Assembly: GCA_904420185.1 (NCBI GenBank)
Contig: CAJFUJ010000057.1
Span: 1 to 64,000 of the forward strand
Direction of reading: 5' to 3'
DNA length: 64,000 bases
DNA from: an uncultured Butyricicoccus sp.
GTDB taxonomy: Bacteria > Bacillota > Clostridia > Oscillospirales > Butyricicoccaceae
A program made the translations under genes and the position numbers. The notes beneath the pieces were generated by a model that was given only the letters and a program-made list of their open reading frames with translations, did no database searches and was not told the DNA's origin. Each line of letters starts with the position of its first letter. Position 1 is the first letter of the stretch. Of the stretch, positions 1 to 8,411 are shown piece by piece.

Positions 1-338
1 CCCATCTTGACCAGCATGGTGCCGAAGTAGTTGCCCTTGGCCAACGCGGCGCGGCACTGCTCCTCGGTCATCTTGCCCTTGCGCAGTTCGACCATCTTGG
101 CGACCATTTCGTCCATCTTGTCGAAGGTGGCCGGGTCGATGATCTCCAGGCCCTCGATGTCAAAGCCGCCGGCCTTGGCGGCTGCCTGTACTTCGTCCAC
201 ATTGCCCACCAGGATGGATTCCAGGATGCCGTCCTTTTTCAGGCGGGAAGCCGCTTCCAGGATGCGGGCGTCCGGCCCTTCGGTGAATACGATCTTGCGG
301 GGATTGGCTTTCAGAGTTGCTACCAGGTTCTCTAACAT
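1..338 (-). CDS. pta: Phosphate acetyltransferase (N-terminal part, cut by window edge)
   Basis: Phosphate acetyltransferase interconverts acetyl-CoA and acetyl phosphate in the cytoplasm and normally works with acetate kinase to make ATP and acetate. The ORF track misses this gene because it runs off the window. Reading the minus strand from the ATG at 338 gives MLENLVATLKANPRKIVFTE followed by the GPDARILEAA stretch typical of the PTA/PTB family N-terminus. A good ribosome site (gaaggagaa) lies just upstream and a promoter is visible at 410-438. About 112 residues are present, against roughly 330 for the full enzyme. Phosphate butyryltransferase is related, but the N-terminal sequence fits Pta better. 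Confidence 0.88.
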   Translation of the reverse strand, partial: MLENLVATLKANPRKIVFTEGPDARILEAASRLKKDGILESILVGNVDEVQAAAKAGGFDIEGLEIIDPATFDKMDEMVAKMVELRKGKMTEEQCRAALAKGNYFGTMLVKM

Positions 339-409
339 TGTTACTTCTCCTTCTTTCACACGGATAAAGGTGGCGGCTTTGCCGGGGCCAAGCGCGCCAT
401 AGTACCCTT

Positions 410-438
410 ATTATACACCCATCGTCCGGCCTTCTCAA
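410..438 (-). promoter_or_regulatory. Sigma-A type promoter for pta
   Basis: On the minus strand TTGAGA (438-433) and TATAAT (415-410) are separated by 17 bases. It lies about 70 bases upstream of the pta start codon. Confidence 0.7.
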
Positions 439-471
439 CCAGAAAAATTGAAAAGATTCCAAAATAGCGGC

Positions 472-1026
472 TTATTCGGCGTGTAAAATTTCCATCTGTA
501 AGCCGCGCAGTACATCGAGCGCCTTTTGGTGCAAATCCGGGTCAGCGCTGCCGCATAGAGCGGCATCGACGGCGATGTGGGCGTTGGGCCAGGCCGCTTG
601 CAGCAGCACCGCATTGGATAGTACGCACAGATTGGTGACCAGGCCGACGATCAAGATGTCGTCCACCTGTCCCAGCCGCTCGCGCAGCCGTAGCACCTCG
701 GCCGGGTCCATGCCGAAGGAATGCTTGTGCACGACGTGGATTTGGGCATTGGCGCAGGTTTCACAGCACAGCGCCTGGGTTTTGCCGTACAGCTGGGCGC
801 CGAACGAACCGGCCAGGCAGTGCGGGATGGGCAGGGCCTTGCCCTCGCGGGTTTGCAGGTAATCGTCGCCATGGGTGTCCAGGGTGAACAGCACCGTGTC
901 CCCCATGGCTAGGCGCTCCTGGATTAGGTGGGCGATGCCTTCGTCCAGCGCCTGGGCGCCTGGGAACCCGAGCGCGCCGTCGACAAAATCGTTTTGGTAA
1001 TCGATCACAGCCAGCATCTTTTTCAT
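472..1026 (-). CDS. Nicotinamidase/isochorismatase-family cysteine hydrolase
   Basis: This 184-residue protein belongs to the isochorismatase-like hydrolase superfamily and is most like nicotinamidase (PncA), which deamidates nicotinamide to nicotinate for NAD salvage. The catalytic triad is visible as D9 (VIDYQNDF), K101 (HKHSFG) and C134 (VTNLCVLS). Metal ligands expected for nicotinamidase, D50/H52 in LDTHGDDY and H69 in IPHC, are also present. It starts 20 bases after hisC on the same strand, so the two are probably cotranscribed. Another amidohydrolase specificity within the superfamily cannot be excluded. Confidence 0.82.
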   Translation of the reverse strand: MKKMLAVIDYQNDFVDGALGFPGAQALDEGIAHLIQERLAMGDTVLFTLDTHGDDYLQTREGKALPIPHCLAGSFGAQLYGKTQALCCETCANAQIHVVHKHSFGMDPAEVLRLRERLGQVDDILIVGLVTNLCVLSNAVLLQAAWPNAHIAVDAALCGSADPDLHQKALDVLRGLQMEILHAE

Positions 1027-1046
1027 GGTGTTCTCCTTTGTTTCAC

Positions 1047-2117
1047 TTAGTTTGCCAGGATGTCGCGCAGCGCGGCGAGCAGCCGGTCCATCTCCTCGTC
1101 GGTGCCGATCGTGATGCGCAGATGGTTGTCGATGCGCGGCAGGTGAAAATACCGCACAAAAATTTTGCGTGCGCGCAGCGCGTCGAACAGCGCTTGGGCC
1201 GGAGCGGCTGGGTGGGTGACCAGCAGGAAATTGGTCAGGCTGGGCAGCACCGTGAAGCCGAGCGCTTGCAGCGCGCGGGCGGTCTGCTCGCGCGTGCGCA
1301 CGACCTGGGCGCAGGTCTGGCGGAAATAGGCGTCATCCTCCACCGAAGCCGTGGCCGCAGCCAGGGTCACGCTGTCCATGGTGTAGGAGTTGTAGGAATT
1401 TTTGACCGCTTCAAGCACCGCGATCAGCGCTGGGCTGGCCAGGGCAAATCCCACCCGCAAACCGGCCAGCGAGCGGGATTTGCTCATGGTCTGCACAATG
1501 ACCAGGTTTTCGTATTCATCGAGCAGCGGCAGCGCCGATGTACCGCCGAAGTCGATGTACGCCTCGTCCACGATGACGATGGCGTCCGGGTTGTTGTCGA
1601 GCAGCCGGCGCACGAAGTCCAGCCCTTCCCCGATGCCAGTGGGCGCGTTGGGGTTGGGCAGCACCACGCCACCGTTTGCGGGCGCATAATCGTCCGGCCG
1701 GATGCGAAATTGGTCATCCAGCGGGATGGTCCGGTAGGGGATGTGAAACAGCGAACACCACACCGGATAGAAGGAATAGGTCAGGTCGGGGAAGAAGATG
1801 GGCTTGTCCGCGCAGAAGAAGGCCTGGAAGCACAGCGCCAGCACGTCGTCCGAGCCGTTGCCCAAAAAGACCTGATCGGCGGCAAGGCCGAAATGCCGGG
1901 CCAGGGCGGTGCGCAGTTGGGTCGCATTCGCATCCGGATACAGGCGCAAGCCGTCCGCATGGAAGGCACGCAGCGCCTGCTGCACGCGCGGGGAAGGGGG
2001 ATAGGGGTTTTCGTTGGCGTTGAGCTTGACAATATCCGGGTCTTTGGATTGCTCGCCGGGCACATAGGGCGTAATCTTTCGCAGTTTGTCCTGCCAGGGC
2101 TTGTTCATGGTGGTCAC
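1047..2117 (-). CDS. hisC: Histidinol-phosphate aminotransferase
   Basis: A class I/II PLP-dependent aminotransferase of 356 residues, the usual HisC length. It converts imidazole-acetol phosphate to histidinol phosphate using glutamate. The PLP pocket is visible as NGSDD near residue 87, VDEAYIDF with the PLP-contacting Asp, and TMSKSRSLAGLRVGFA with the Schiff-base lysine. It is not next to other his genes in this window, so a broader role as an aromatic aminotransferase is possible, as is known for HisC homologues. It is the first gene of a two-gene unit with the nicotinamidase-like gene. Confidence 0.9.
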   Translation of the reverse strand: MTTMNKPWQDKLRKITPYVPGEQSKDPDIVKLNANENPYPPSPRVQQALRAFHADGLRLYPDANATQLRTALARHFGLAADQVFLGNGSDDVLALCFQAFFCADKPIFFPDLTYSFYPVWCSLFHIPYRTIPLDDQFRIRPDDYAPANGGVVLPNPNAPTGIGEGLDFVRRLLDNNPDAIVIVDEAYIDFGGTSALPLLDEYENLVIVQTMSKSRSLAGLRVGFALASPALIAVLEAVKNSYNSYTMDSVTLAAATASVEDDAYFRQTCAQVVRTREQTARALQALGFTVLPSLTNFLLVTHPAAPAQALFDALRARKIFVRYFHLPRIDNHLRITIGTDEEMDRLLAALRDILAN

Positions 2118-2138
2118 CTCGTTGCAATGTATGGGGAT

Positions 2139-2167
2139 AGTTTAGCACAATAAAGCAGCAAAGTCAA
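2139..2167 (-). promoter_or_regulatory. Sigma-A type promoter for hisC
   Basis: On the minus strand TTGACT (2167-2162) and TAAACT (2144-2139) are separated by 17 bases and lie just upstream of hisC. Confidence 0.7.
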
Positions 2168-2221
2168 CCGGCACAGCAGGTGAAATTTGCCGCCGGGCCG
2201 GTGGGCCGCTTTGCCCCATGG

Positions 2222-2250
2222 TTGCCATCGCCCCGCAAAGCTGTTATAAT
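2222..2250 (+). promoter_or_regulatory. Sigma-A type promoter for rarA
   Basis: TTGCCA (2222-2227) and TATAAT (2245-2250) with a 17-base spacer, about 50 bases before the rarA start. It diverges from the hisC promoter across a short intergenic region. Confidence 0.7.
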
Positions 2251-2303
2251 CAAACCATACCGCCAAACGGCGGACCCCCTTATTTAAGAAAGGAACGAGG
2301 GAT

Positions 2304-3569
2304 ATGTATCAGCCTTTGGCCGATCGCCTGCGGCCGCAAACCCTGGACGAGGTGGTGGGCCAGGCCGCACTGCTTGGGCCGGACGGCGTGCTGCGCCGGG
2401 TGATTGCAAACGGGCAAATCCCCAATATGATTTTTTACGGGCCGTCCGGCGTGGGCAAGACCACAGTGGCTTCTATCATCGCCCGGCAGACCGCCCGCAA
2501 GCTGTACCGCCTGAACGCGACAACCGCGTCGATTGCTGACATCCGCCGGATTGTGGACGAGCTGGACACCTTCCTGGCCCCCAACGGCGCGCTGGTCTAT
2601 TTGGACGAAATCCAGTATTTCAATAAAAAACAGCAGCAGAGCCTGCTGGAGTTCATCGAGGACGGGCGCATCACCCTCATCGCGTCCACGACCGAAAATC
2701 CGTATTTTTATGTGTATGCGGCCGTGCTTAGCCGGTGTACGGTGTTCGAGTTCCAGCCGGTGGAACCGGCTGAAATGCGCAAGGCGGTCACGCGCGCGTT
2801 CGACCTAGCGTGCGCGGACAAGGACATTACCCTGGCCGACGGGGTGGTGGACGCCATCGCAACCGGTTGCGGCGGCGATGTGCGCAAGGCGCTCAACGCG
2901 GTCGAGCTGCTCGTGGACAGCGTGCCGCCGGGCGGCCAAATCGCCCTGGACGACGCGTTCGCGGTGGCCCAGCGCTCCAACATGCGCTACGACCGGGACG
3001 GCGACGCCCACTACGACATTTTGTCCGGCTTGCACAAATCGGTGCGCGGCTCCGACCCGGATGCCGCGCTGCATTACCTAGCCCGGCTGCTCGAGGCAGG
3101 GGATTTGATTTCGGCCGCCCGCCGGCTGCTGGTCATCGCCTTTGAGGACGTCGGCCTGGCCTATCCCCAGGCGGCCAGCATCGTCAAGGCGTGCGTGGAC
3201 GCCGCCTTCCAGCTCGGCCTGCCGGAAGCCCGTATCCCCTTAGCCCAGGCGGCGATCTTGCTGGCCACAGCCCCCAAGTCCAACTCGGCGATGCGCGGCA
3301 TCGAAGCGGCGCTGGCCGACGTGCGCCGGGGCGATTGCGGCGATGTGCCGCCGCACCTTAAAGACAGCCATTATGCCGGTGCGGCCAAACTGGGCCGCGG
3401 CCTGACCTATCAATACCCCCACGATTTTCCCGGCCACTGGACGCCCCAGCAGTATTTGCCGGACGCCCTGACTGGGCGGACTTACTATGTGTACGGGGAG
3501 AACAAGAACGAGCAGGCCGCGCGGATGTACTGGGACAAAATCAAGCGTACCGCGCCGCCCGCGCCCTAG
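2304..3569 (+). CDS. rarA: Replication-associated recombination protein A (AAA+ ATPase)
   Basis: RarA/MgsA is a tetrameric AAA+ ATPase related to clamp-loader subunits that acts at stalled replication forks. The 421-residue product has the family N-terminus PLADRLRPQTLDEVVGQ, a Walker A GPSGVGKTT near residue 50, a Walker B VYLDEIQ, and the C-terminal MgsA domain ending in KLGRGLTYQYPHDFPGHW. The start is supported by an upstream aaggaacgaggg site. Its stop codon overlaps the stop codon of the convergent S1-domain gene. Confidence 0.93.
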   Translation: MYQPLADRLRPQTLDEVVGQAALLGPDGVLRRVIANGQIPNMIFYGPSGVGKTTVASIIARQTARKLYRLNATTASIADIRRIVDELDTFLAPNGALVYLDEIQYFNKKQQQSLLEFIEDGRITLIASTTENPYFYVYAAVLSRCTVFEFQPVEPAEMRKAVTRAFDLACADKDITLADGVVDAIATGCGGDVRKALNAVELLVDSVPPGGQIALDDAFAVAQRSNMRYDRDGDAHYDILSGLHKSVRGSDPDAALHYLARLLEAGDLISAARRLLVIAFEDVGLAYPQAASIVKACVDAAFQLGLPEARIPLAQAAILLATAPKSNSAMRGIEAALADVRRGDCGDVPPHLKDSHYAGAAKLGRGLTYQYPHDFPGHWTPQQYLPDALTGRTYYVYGENKNEQAARMYWDKIKRTAPPAP

Positions 3570-4516
3570 GGGCAGCTTGGGCTGTCCGGCTCCCCGAATT
3601 TGGTGGCGATGTACTTGCCCGCGCAGCAGGGCGGCGAGTAGACCCACTGTTGGATCCGCCCCTCGGTGATGAAATACCGCAGCGGCGTGGGGTCGGGCCG
3701 CCCGTCCGGCGAGGGCGGCAGACGGTCGATGACCGCCAGCTTGATCTTCATCCGCTCAGGGAGGATGGACTTGATGTAGATGGAAACCGCGTCGCCTGCG
3801 CACAGACCGGCCCGCCGCTCGGCCAGGCCGGACAGATTGGGCGCCAGCTCAATGAATATGCCATAGGACTCGATGCTGCGCACGATGCCGCGGACGGTTT
3901 CGCCCGCCTGGAAGCAGGCCGCGTTTTCCGCCCAGGTGCCCAGCAGTTCGCGGTGGGTCAGGTGGACCCGTCCTTCCGACGGGTCGGTGTAGAGCACGGC
4001 GGCGTAGATGTTCTGCCCGCAAGCAAACCGTTCGGCGGGGTGGGAGATGCGGGAAACCGAAATGTTCTCAATGCCGATAAAAGACGGGACGCCGCAGCCA
4101 ATATCCACAAAGGCGCCAAAGGGCTCCAGGTGGGTGACGCAGACGGGCAGCACCTCGCCGGGCTGGCGGGATAGCAGAAAGCCGAGCGCCTGCTCCTGTG
4201 CGCGGCGGCGGGATAGCTGCAAAACGCCATCCTCCATGCCGGTGACAACAAAACAGACCGGCTTGCCCACGCGGGAGAGGATGGCGATTTCCCGGGTTTT
4301 GCCGTCGGCCACGCCCAGCGCGCACTCTGTGCGGGGAATGACGCCGCGCAAGCCGCCCAGATCCACGGCGAGATTGTGCGCCCGGTCGCAGGACACCGCT
4401 ATGCCCTCCAGGATGGTTTGGCCCTCTATGGCGGTTTGCAGCCCCGCAGGCGTGGAAAGCAGGGTTTGGCTTTTTTGTATCCGGCTGCCCTCTGGGGCGA
4501 AATCTTGTAAATTCAT
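3566..4516 (-). CDS. S1 RNA-binding domain protein
   Basis: A 316-residue protein with about three S1-type OB folds. The best is near residues 120-195 (LEPFGAFVDIGCGVPSFIGI), and another is near 205-265 (RGIVRSIESYGIFIELA). S1 domains bind single-stranded RNA. Ribosomal protein S1 itself is probably supplied by the IspH-S1 fusion elsewhere in the window, so this is a separate RNA-binding protein of unknown target. The C-terminal tail with YSPPCCAGKY is not part of an S1 fold. Homologues in Clostridia are often labelled ribosomal protein S1, which the small size does not support. Confidence 0.75.
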   Translation of the reverse strand: MNLQDFAPEGSRIQKSQTLLSTPAGLQTAIEGQTILEGIAVSCDRAHNLAVDLGGLRGVIPRTECALGVADGKTREIAILSRVGKPVCFVVTGMEDGVLQLSRRRAQEQALGFLLSRQPGEVLPVCVTHLEPFGAFVDIGCGVPSFIGIENISVSRISHPAERFACGQNIYAAVLYTDPSEGRVHLTHRELLGTWAENAACFQAGETVRGIVRSIESYGIFIELAPNLSGLAERRAGLCAGDAVSIYIKSILPERMKIKLAVIDRLPPSPDGRPDPTPLRYFITEGRIQQWVYSPPCCAGKYIATKFGEPDSPSCP

Positions 4517-4621
4517 GCACAGGCCTCCTTGCGCGGCGGCAGGTCATCCCGCCGTTTTTCCATTCTTTCTACAAAGCATATGCGGAAGGCGGCCAAAACT
4601 GAACCGAAGGAGGGAAGCAAA

Positions 4622-4816
4622 TTGGATATTCGCTTGGGCGATGTGCTGACCATGAAAAAGGCGCATCCCTGTGGTAGCAAGCAATGGCTGGTGCTGCGGG
4701 TGGGCATGGATTTCCGGTTGCGGTGCTGCGGCTGCGGCCATGAGGTTATGCTGCCGCGCGCCAAGGCGGAAAAGAACATTCGCGCAGTTGAAAGGAAGGA
4801 TCAAGATGCTGATTGA
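4622..4816 (+). CDS. DUF951 family protein
   Basis: A 64-residue protein matching the DUF951 family, which is widespread in Firmicutes and has no established function. The ORF track starts it at 4529, but the ribosome site aaggaggg lies directly before a TTG at 4622, giving LDIRLGDVLTMKKAHPCGS, the family's usual beginning. Cysteines occur in HPCGS and RCCGCGHEV, suggesting a metal site. It overlaps the start of the uridine phosphorylase gene by 11 bases, so the two are probably translationally coupled. Confidence 0.85.
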   Translation: MDIRLGDVLTMKKAHPCGSKQWLVLRVGMDFRLRCCGCGHEVMLPRAKAEKNIRAVERKDQDAD

Positions 4817-5561
4817 CGGAAAACAGATGCACATTCAAATCACAAAAGGCCAGGTTGGGCGGTATGTCATTTTGCCGGGCGACCCGGGCCGGTGCCAGAA
4901 AATCGCCCAGTACTTTGACCAGCCGGAAAAGTTGGCCGAAAACCGCGAATACACCGTCTACACCGGATTTCTGGACGGCGAGCGGGTGGGCGTGTGCTCG
5001 ACCGGCATCGGCGGGCCGTCAGCTGCCATTGCGCTAGAGGAGCTCGCTGAGTGCGGGGCGGATACCTTCATTCGGGTGGGCACCTCGGGCGGGATGCAGG
5101 ATCATGTCAAAACCGGTGACATCTGCATCGCTACGGCCGCCATCCGCCAGGAGGGCACCACCCGGGAATACCTGCCCATCGAATTCCCGGCAGCTGCAAA
5201 TTTTGATGTGACGCTCGCCCTGCGGGACGCGGCCCAAAACCTGGGTTACCGCTACCACACCGGCGTTGTGCAGTCCAAGGACAGCTTTTACGGGGAGCTG
5301 CGCCCGGAAAAACAGGCGATTGCAGCCCAGTTGCAGGCTCAATGGATGGCCTGGAAGGCGGGCGGCGCGCTGACAAGCGAAATGGAAACCGCGGCGCTCT
5401 ATATTGTGGGTGCGGTGCTGGGCGTGCGGTGCGGCGCGGTGCTCAATGTCATCTGGAACGCAGACAACGACGCGGCCGACACCATCCCACCGGATGCGAC
5501 CGAACGTGGCGTGCGCGCCGCCGTAGAGGCGCTGCGGCTGCTGATCGCACGGGATCGATAA
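4806..5561 (+). CDS. udp: Uridine phosphorylase
   Basis: The 251-residue product belongs to the nucleoside phosphorylase family and closely follows the Udp pattern: VILPGDPGRCQKIAQ at the phosphate-binding N-terminus, CSTGIGGPSAAIALEEL, RVGTSGGMQ and the C-terminal SEMETAAL with the ribose-contacting Glu. It phosphorolyses uridine to uracil and ribose-1-phosphate in pyrimidine salvage. The track extends it to 4671, but the ATG at 4806 follows gaaaggaaggatcaag and fits family length. A broader purine specificity is possible but less likely. Confidence 0.88.
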   Translation: MLIDGKQMHIQITKGQVGRYVILPGDPGRCQKIAQYFDQPEKLAENREYTVYTGFLDGERVGVCSTGIGGPSAAIALEELAECGADTFIRVGTSGGMQDHVKTGDICIATAAIRQEGTTREYLPIEFPAAANFDVTLALRDAAQNLGYRYHTGVVQSKDSFYGELRPEKQAIAAQLQAQWMAWKAGGALTSEMETAALYIVGAVLGVRCGAVLNVIWNADNDAADTIPPDATERGVRAAVEALRLLIARDR

Positions 5562-5618
5562 TCTTTTCTCCTCCCTTTGCATACGATAAAAGCAAAGCAT
5601 GGGAAGGAGAGAAGGCAT

Positions 5619-6422
5619 ATGACCAAACCCGAACGGCTGACCTGGCGAGAGGTGCGGTTGCTGCTGAGCGCGGGGCTGTTTTTGGCCGCTGTGGTGCTCA
5701 AGACCTCGGGCGCGCCCTGGGCCGACACCCTGCGGGCCCAGACCGCGGCAGCCCTCAAAGGGGGCATTCCCGCCCAGCAGGTGTTTGAAACGGCCGGCCG
5801 CACGCTGGAGGATGGCGGCTTGTCGGCGGTGTTCGCCGAGTTGTCCACCCCACCTGCGGAAAAGGAATCCCAGGCACAACCCGCCGGCAGTACCCAACCA
5901 TCCGAAGGGCAAACAGATGCAACCGCCGCGCTGGGCGAGGTGTATATGGAATCCGGCTTTGGGGAGGATGAGCTGTCCAGCAGGACCGAATCCAATTTCC
6001 CCAAAGAAGTGGATGAAACCGTGTATATCTTGGATTTTGACACCAGTACGCCGGTGGAGGGCACGGTCACATCGCCATTTGGCGCGCGCATCCATCCAAT
6101 TTCCGGGCGGGAGAGCTTCCACTATGGGGTGGACACCGGTGCGCCCGAGGGGACTGACATTTGCGCCTTTGCCGCTGGGACGGTGCGCCAAACCGGCCAG
6201 AGTGATTCCTACGGCAACTATGTGATCGTGGACCATGCCGATGGGTTTTCCAGTCTATATGCCCATTGCAGCAAGGTGTATGCTGCGCAGGGCGGGGCAG
6301 TATCGGCGGGTGATGTACTTGCGGCGGTCGGCCACACGGGCAACGTAACCGGCGACCATCTGCATTTTGAACTGTGGCGGAACGGAAAGGCACTCGACCC
6401 GTCGCAATATCCGGCGGGATGA
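5619..6422 (+). CDS. spoIVFA: M23/LytM-domain membrane protein, SpoIVFA-like
   Basis: A 267-residue protein with an N-terminal membrane segment (residues about 11-27, VRLLLSAGLFLAAVVL), a low-complexity linker and a C-terminal M23 domain. Because the next gene, overlapping by four bases, is an SpoIVFB-type protease, I read it as SpoIVFA, which in Bacillus holds SpoIVFB inactive in the forespore outer membrane until sigma-K activation. Unlike the degenerate LytM domain of Bacillus SpoIVFA, the zinc-ligand motifs look complete here: HYGVD and HLHFE. The ATG at 5619 is preceded by gggaaggagagaag. A generic M23 endopeptidase remains an alternative. Confidence 0.72.
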   Translation: MTKPERLTWREVRLLLSAGLFLAAVVLKTSGAPWADTLRAQTAAALKGGIPAQQVFETAGRTLEDGGLSAVFAELSTPPAEKESQAQPAGSTQPSEGQTDATAALGEVYMESGFGEDELSSRTESNFPKEVDETVYILDFDTSTPVEGTVTSPFGARIHPISGRESFHYGVDTGAPEGTDICAFAAGTVRQTGQSDSYGNYVIVDHADGFSSLYAHCSKVYAAQGGAVSAGDVLAAVGHTGNVTGDHLHFELWRNGKALDPSQYPAG

Positions 6423-7015
6423 GCGGACGCATCCAGATCGGCGATTCCTTTCTGATCTTGGCAGCGTTGGTCGTATTCCTGGACGAAGAAGGGGTGGGGC
6501 AGCTCTTTTTGGCAGCCGCCGCCTTGCACGAAACCGGCCATGCGCTGGCGGTGCAGTTGTGTAGGGGACAAATATTGTGCTTGCGGCTGACCGCTGTGGG
6601 CGGGGTGCTGCGCTACCGGCTGCATCGTCCAAATCGGGTGCACGATCTTTTGATTGCGGCAGCAGGTCCGCTGGCCGGCCTATTGGCCGCTATGGCGGCA
6701 GCGCGGGCCGGGTGTTACACCTTTGCCGGGGCCAATCTGCTGCTCAGCCTGTTCAACCTGCTGCCCATCCGGCCGCTGGATGGTGGGCAGATACTGTACG
6801 CGCTGCTCGGTGGCCGCCCGGCGCAAGTGCGGGTGGAAACTCTGACTTGCCTGGCTGCCGTGTTCACCGGCCTGTGGAGCGCGATGCACGGCGGCGGCGT
6901 GGGGCTTTTGCTGCTGAGCCTGCTGCTGTGGCAGCAACAAAAAACATACCAAGGGAGGACCCATCCATGCGGTGGAAAAAGAAAACCGAGGACCGGCCCT
7001 ATATTTCGGCGGTGA
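6419..7015 (+). CDS. spoIVFB: SpoIVFB-like M50 intramembrane metalloprotease
   Basis: A 198-residue polytopic membrane protein. Zinc-protease signatures are visible: HETGHA (HExxH variant) in the first third and NLLPIRPLDGGQIL (NPDG-type motif) in the middle. SpoIVFB is the site-2 protease that cleaves pro-sigma-K during sporulation. Start at 6419 uses an ATGA overlap with the stop of the SpoIVFA-like gene, a standard coupling for this pair. Its 3' end overlaps ispD by 49 bases, which is long but consistent with the clear ispD ribosome site. Confidence 0.83.
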   Translation: MSGRIQIGDSFLILAALVVFLDEEGVGQLFLAAAALHETGHALAVQLCRGQILCLRLTAVGGVLRYRLHRPNRVHDLLIAAAGPLAGLLAAMAAARAGCYTFAGANLLLSLFNLLPIRPLDGGQILYALLGGRPAQVRVETLTCLAAVFTGLWSAMHGGGVGLLLLSLLLWQQQKTYQGRTHPCGGKRKPRTGPIFRR

Positions 7016-7692
7016 TCCCGGCGGCGGGCACGTCCAGCCGCATGGGGGACGGGTGCAACAAGCTGCTCCTGGAGCTGGACGGCGTGCCAATTCTCGCGCG
7101 TACCCTGCTCACCTTTGAGCGCTGCCCGCTGATTGACGAGGTCATTGTCGTGTGCCGGGAGACCGACATGGTCGCCTATGCGCGCCTGTGCGCCGCCTTT
7201 GGCATCACCAAAGTGCGCCAGCAGGTGCGGGGCGGACAGACACGCACCGAATCGGTCTGGCGGGGCGTCCAAGCCTGTGATGCGCGCGCGGCGTATATCG
7301 CCATCCACGACGGCGCGCGGCCGCTGCTGCCGCAGGCGCTGCTCAGGCAGGTGCTGGCCGACGCCATAACATACGGCGCTGCCGCGCCGCTTGTGCCGGT
7401 CAAGGACAGCATCAAGCGGCTGGAGGACGGCTTTATTCAGGGGGATGTGCCGCGCGCCGCCATCGCGGCTGTGCAGACCCCACAGGTCTTTCAGCGGGCG
7501 CACATCCAAAACGCGCTGGACAACGCGCTGAAAAAAGGGCTGTCGCCCACCGACGATTGTGCGGCAGCCGAGCTGATCGGCGTGCGGGTATACGCGACGG
7601 CGGGCAGCTATGTCAATCTCAAAATCACAACGCCTGAGGATTTATGGACCGCGCAGGCGTTTCTTCAGGAGGGACAGGACACGTGCGAATAG
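6967..7692 (+). CDS. ispD: 2-C-methyl-D-erythritol 4-phosphate cytidylyltransferase
   Basis: IspD transfers CMP to MEP in the non-mevalonate isoprenoid pathway. The 241-residue product shows the nucleotidyltransferase start [12 protein letters not shown], then [16 protein letters not shown], the [10 protein letters not shown] motif and the C-terminal [10 protein letters not shown]. The track extends it upstream, but the ATG at 6967 follows aagggaggaccc and gives the normal length. It is followed by ispF with overlapping ends, the usual ispDF arrangement. Confidence 0.93.
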   Translation: MRWKKKTEDRPYISAVIPAAGTSSRMGDGCNKLLLELDGVPILARTLLTFERCPLIDEVIVVCRETDMVAYARLCAAFGITKVRQQVRGGQTRTESVWRGVQACDARAAYIAIHDGARPLLPQALLRQVLADAITYGAAAPLVPVKDSIKRLEDGFIQGDVPRAAIAAVQTPQVFQRAHIQNALDNALKKGLSPTDDCAAAELIGVRVYATAGSYVNLKITTPEDLWTAQAFLQEGQDTCE

Positions 7693-8177
7693 GACATGGA
7701 TACGATGTACACCGCCTGGTGACGGGCAGAAAGTGTATACTGGGCGGTGTGGAAATCGCCCACGAAACCGGCCTGGACGGACATAGCGACGCCGACGTCC
7801 TCGCCCATGCGGTGATGGATGCCCTGTTGGGCGCAGCGGCGTTGGGGGACATTGGCCGGCATTTTCCCGACCACGACCCGGCTTATGCAGGGGCGGACAG
7901 TATGGTACTGCTCCGGCAGGTGGGCCAGCTGTTGGCTGGACAAGGCTGGCGGATCGGCAACATCGATGCAACAGTCATCGCACAGGCACCCCGCCTGGCG
8001 CCGCATATTGGGGCCATGCGGGAAAATATTGCCGCTGCGCTGGGTATTGAGACTGGGCAGATCAATGTCAAGGCCACGACCGAGGAAAAATTGGGCTTTA
8101 CCGGCGCAGGGGAGGGGATCGCCACCCATGCGGTTTGCCTGATTATCCAGGGATTTGGTGGGACTTTAGACGTGTAA
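7683..8177 (+). CDS. ispF: 2-C-methyl-D-erythritol 2,4-cyclodiphosphate synthase
   Basis: IspF cyclises CDP-ME2P, releasing CMP. The 164-residue product begins [11 protein letters not shown], the metal-binding signature (Asp and His ligands), followed by [11 protein letters not shown] and the C-terminal [17 protein letters not shown]. The start is GTG at 7683, inside the last codons of ispD, with an aggaggga ribosome site upstream; the earlier start in the track adds residues absent from the family. Together with ispD and the IspH part of the fusion at 15-17 kb it shows use of the MEP pathway. Confidence 0.93.
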   Translation: MRIGHGYDVHRLVTGRKCILGGVEIAHETGLDGHSDADVLAHAVMDALLGAAALGDIGRHFPDHDPAYAGADSMVLLRQVGQLLAGQGWRIGNIDATVIAQAPRLAPHIGAMRENIAAALGIETGQINVKATTEEKLGFTGAGEGIATHAVCLIIQGFGGTLDV

Positions 8178-8411
8178 ATCAGATTAGTTTTACTAAAATT
8201 TGTAGATTGTTTTGGACGAAATGTAAATTTGAAATTTATTTGCGCTGATTTGGATAGAATAAATTAACATATTATATACTTTCTCCAAGATGGTAGCGTC
8301 CCTTTTTTTTCTTTCATTGACATTTGCCCTTTTCATTTTGGGAAGAAGGTGCTATACTTAATACACAGAAACGGTTTGCCCCTGTGTAAACCGGAAAGGA
8401 GAATCATTCTG
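8178..8411. other. AT-rich intergenic region before the second sepF-like gene
   Basis: A stretch clearly richer in A and T than its surroundings, with no ORF I can support. A possible promoter (TTTTCA, 17 bases, TATACT at 8353-8358) precedes the sepF-like gene. A ttttactaaaa palindrome lies near 8188. No clear terminator for ispF is seen. Confidence 0.45.

Noticed and set aside
1038-2153. 371-residue plus-strand ORF opposite hisC
   Set aside because: Shadow of hisC; Gly/Arg/His-rich composition and no domain.
5034-6236. 400-residue minus-strand ORF opposite udp and spoIVFA
   Set aside because: Crosses two well supported genes and their boundary; no domain recognised.
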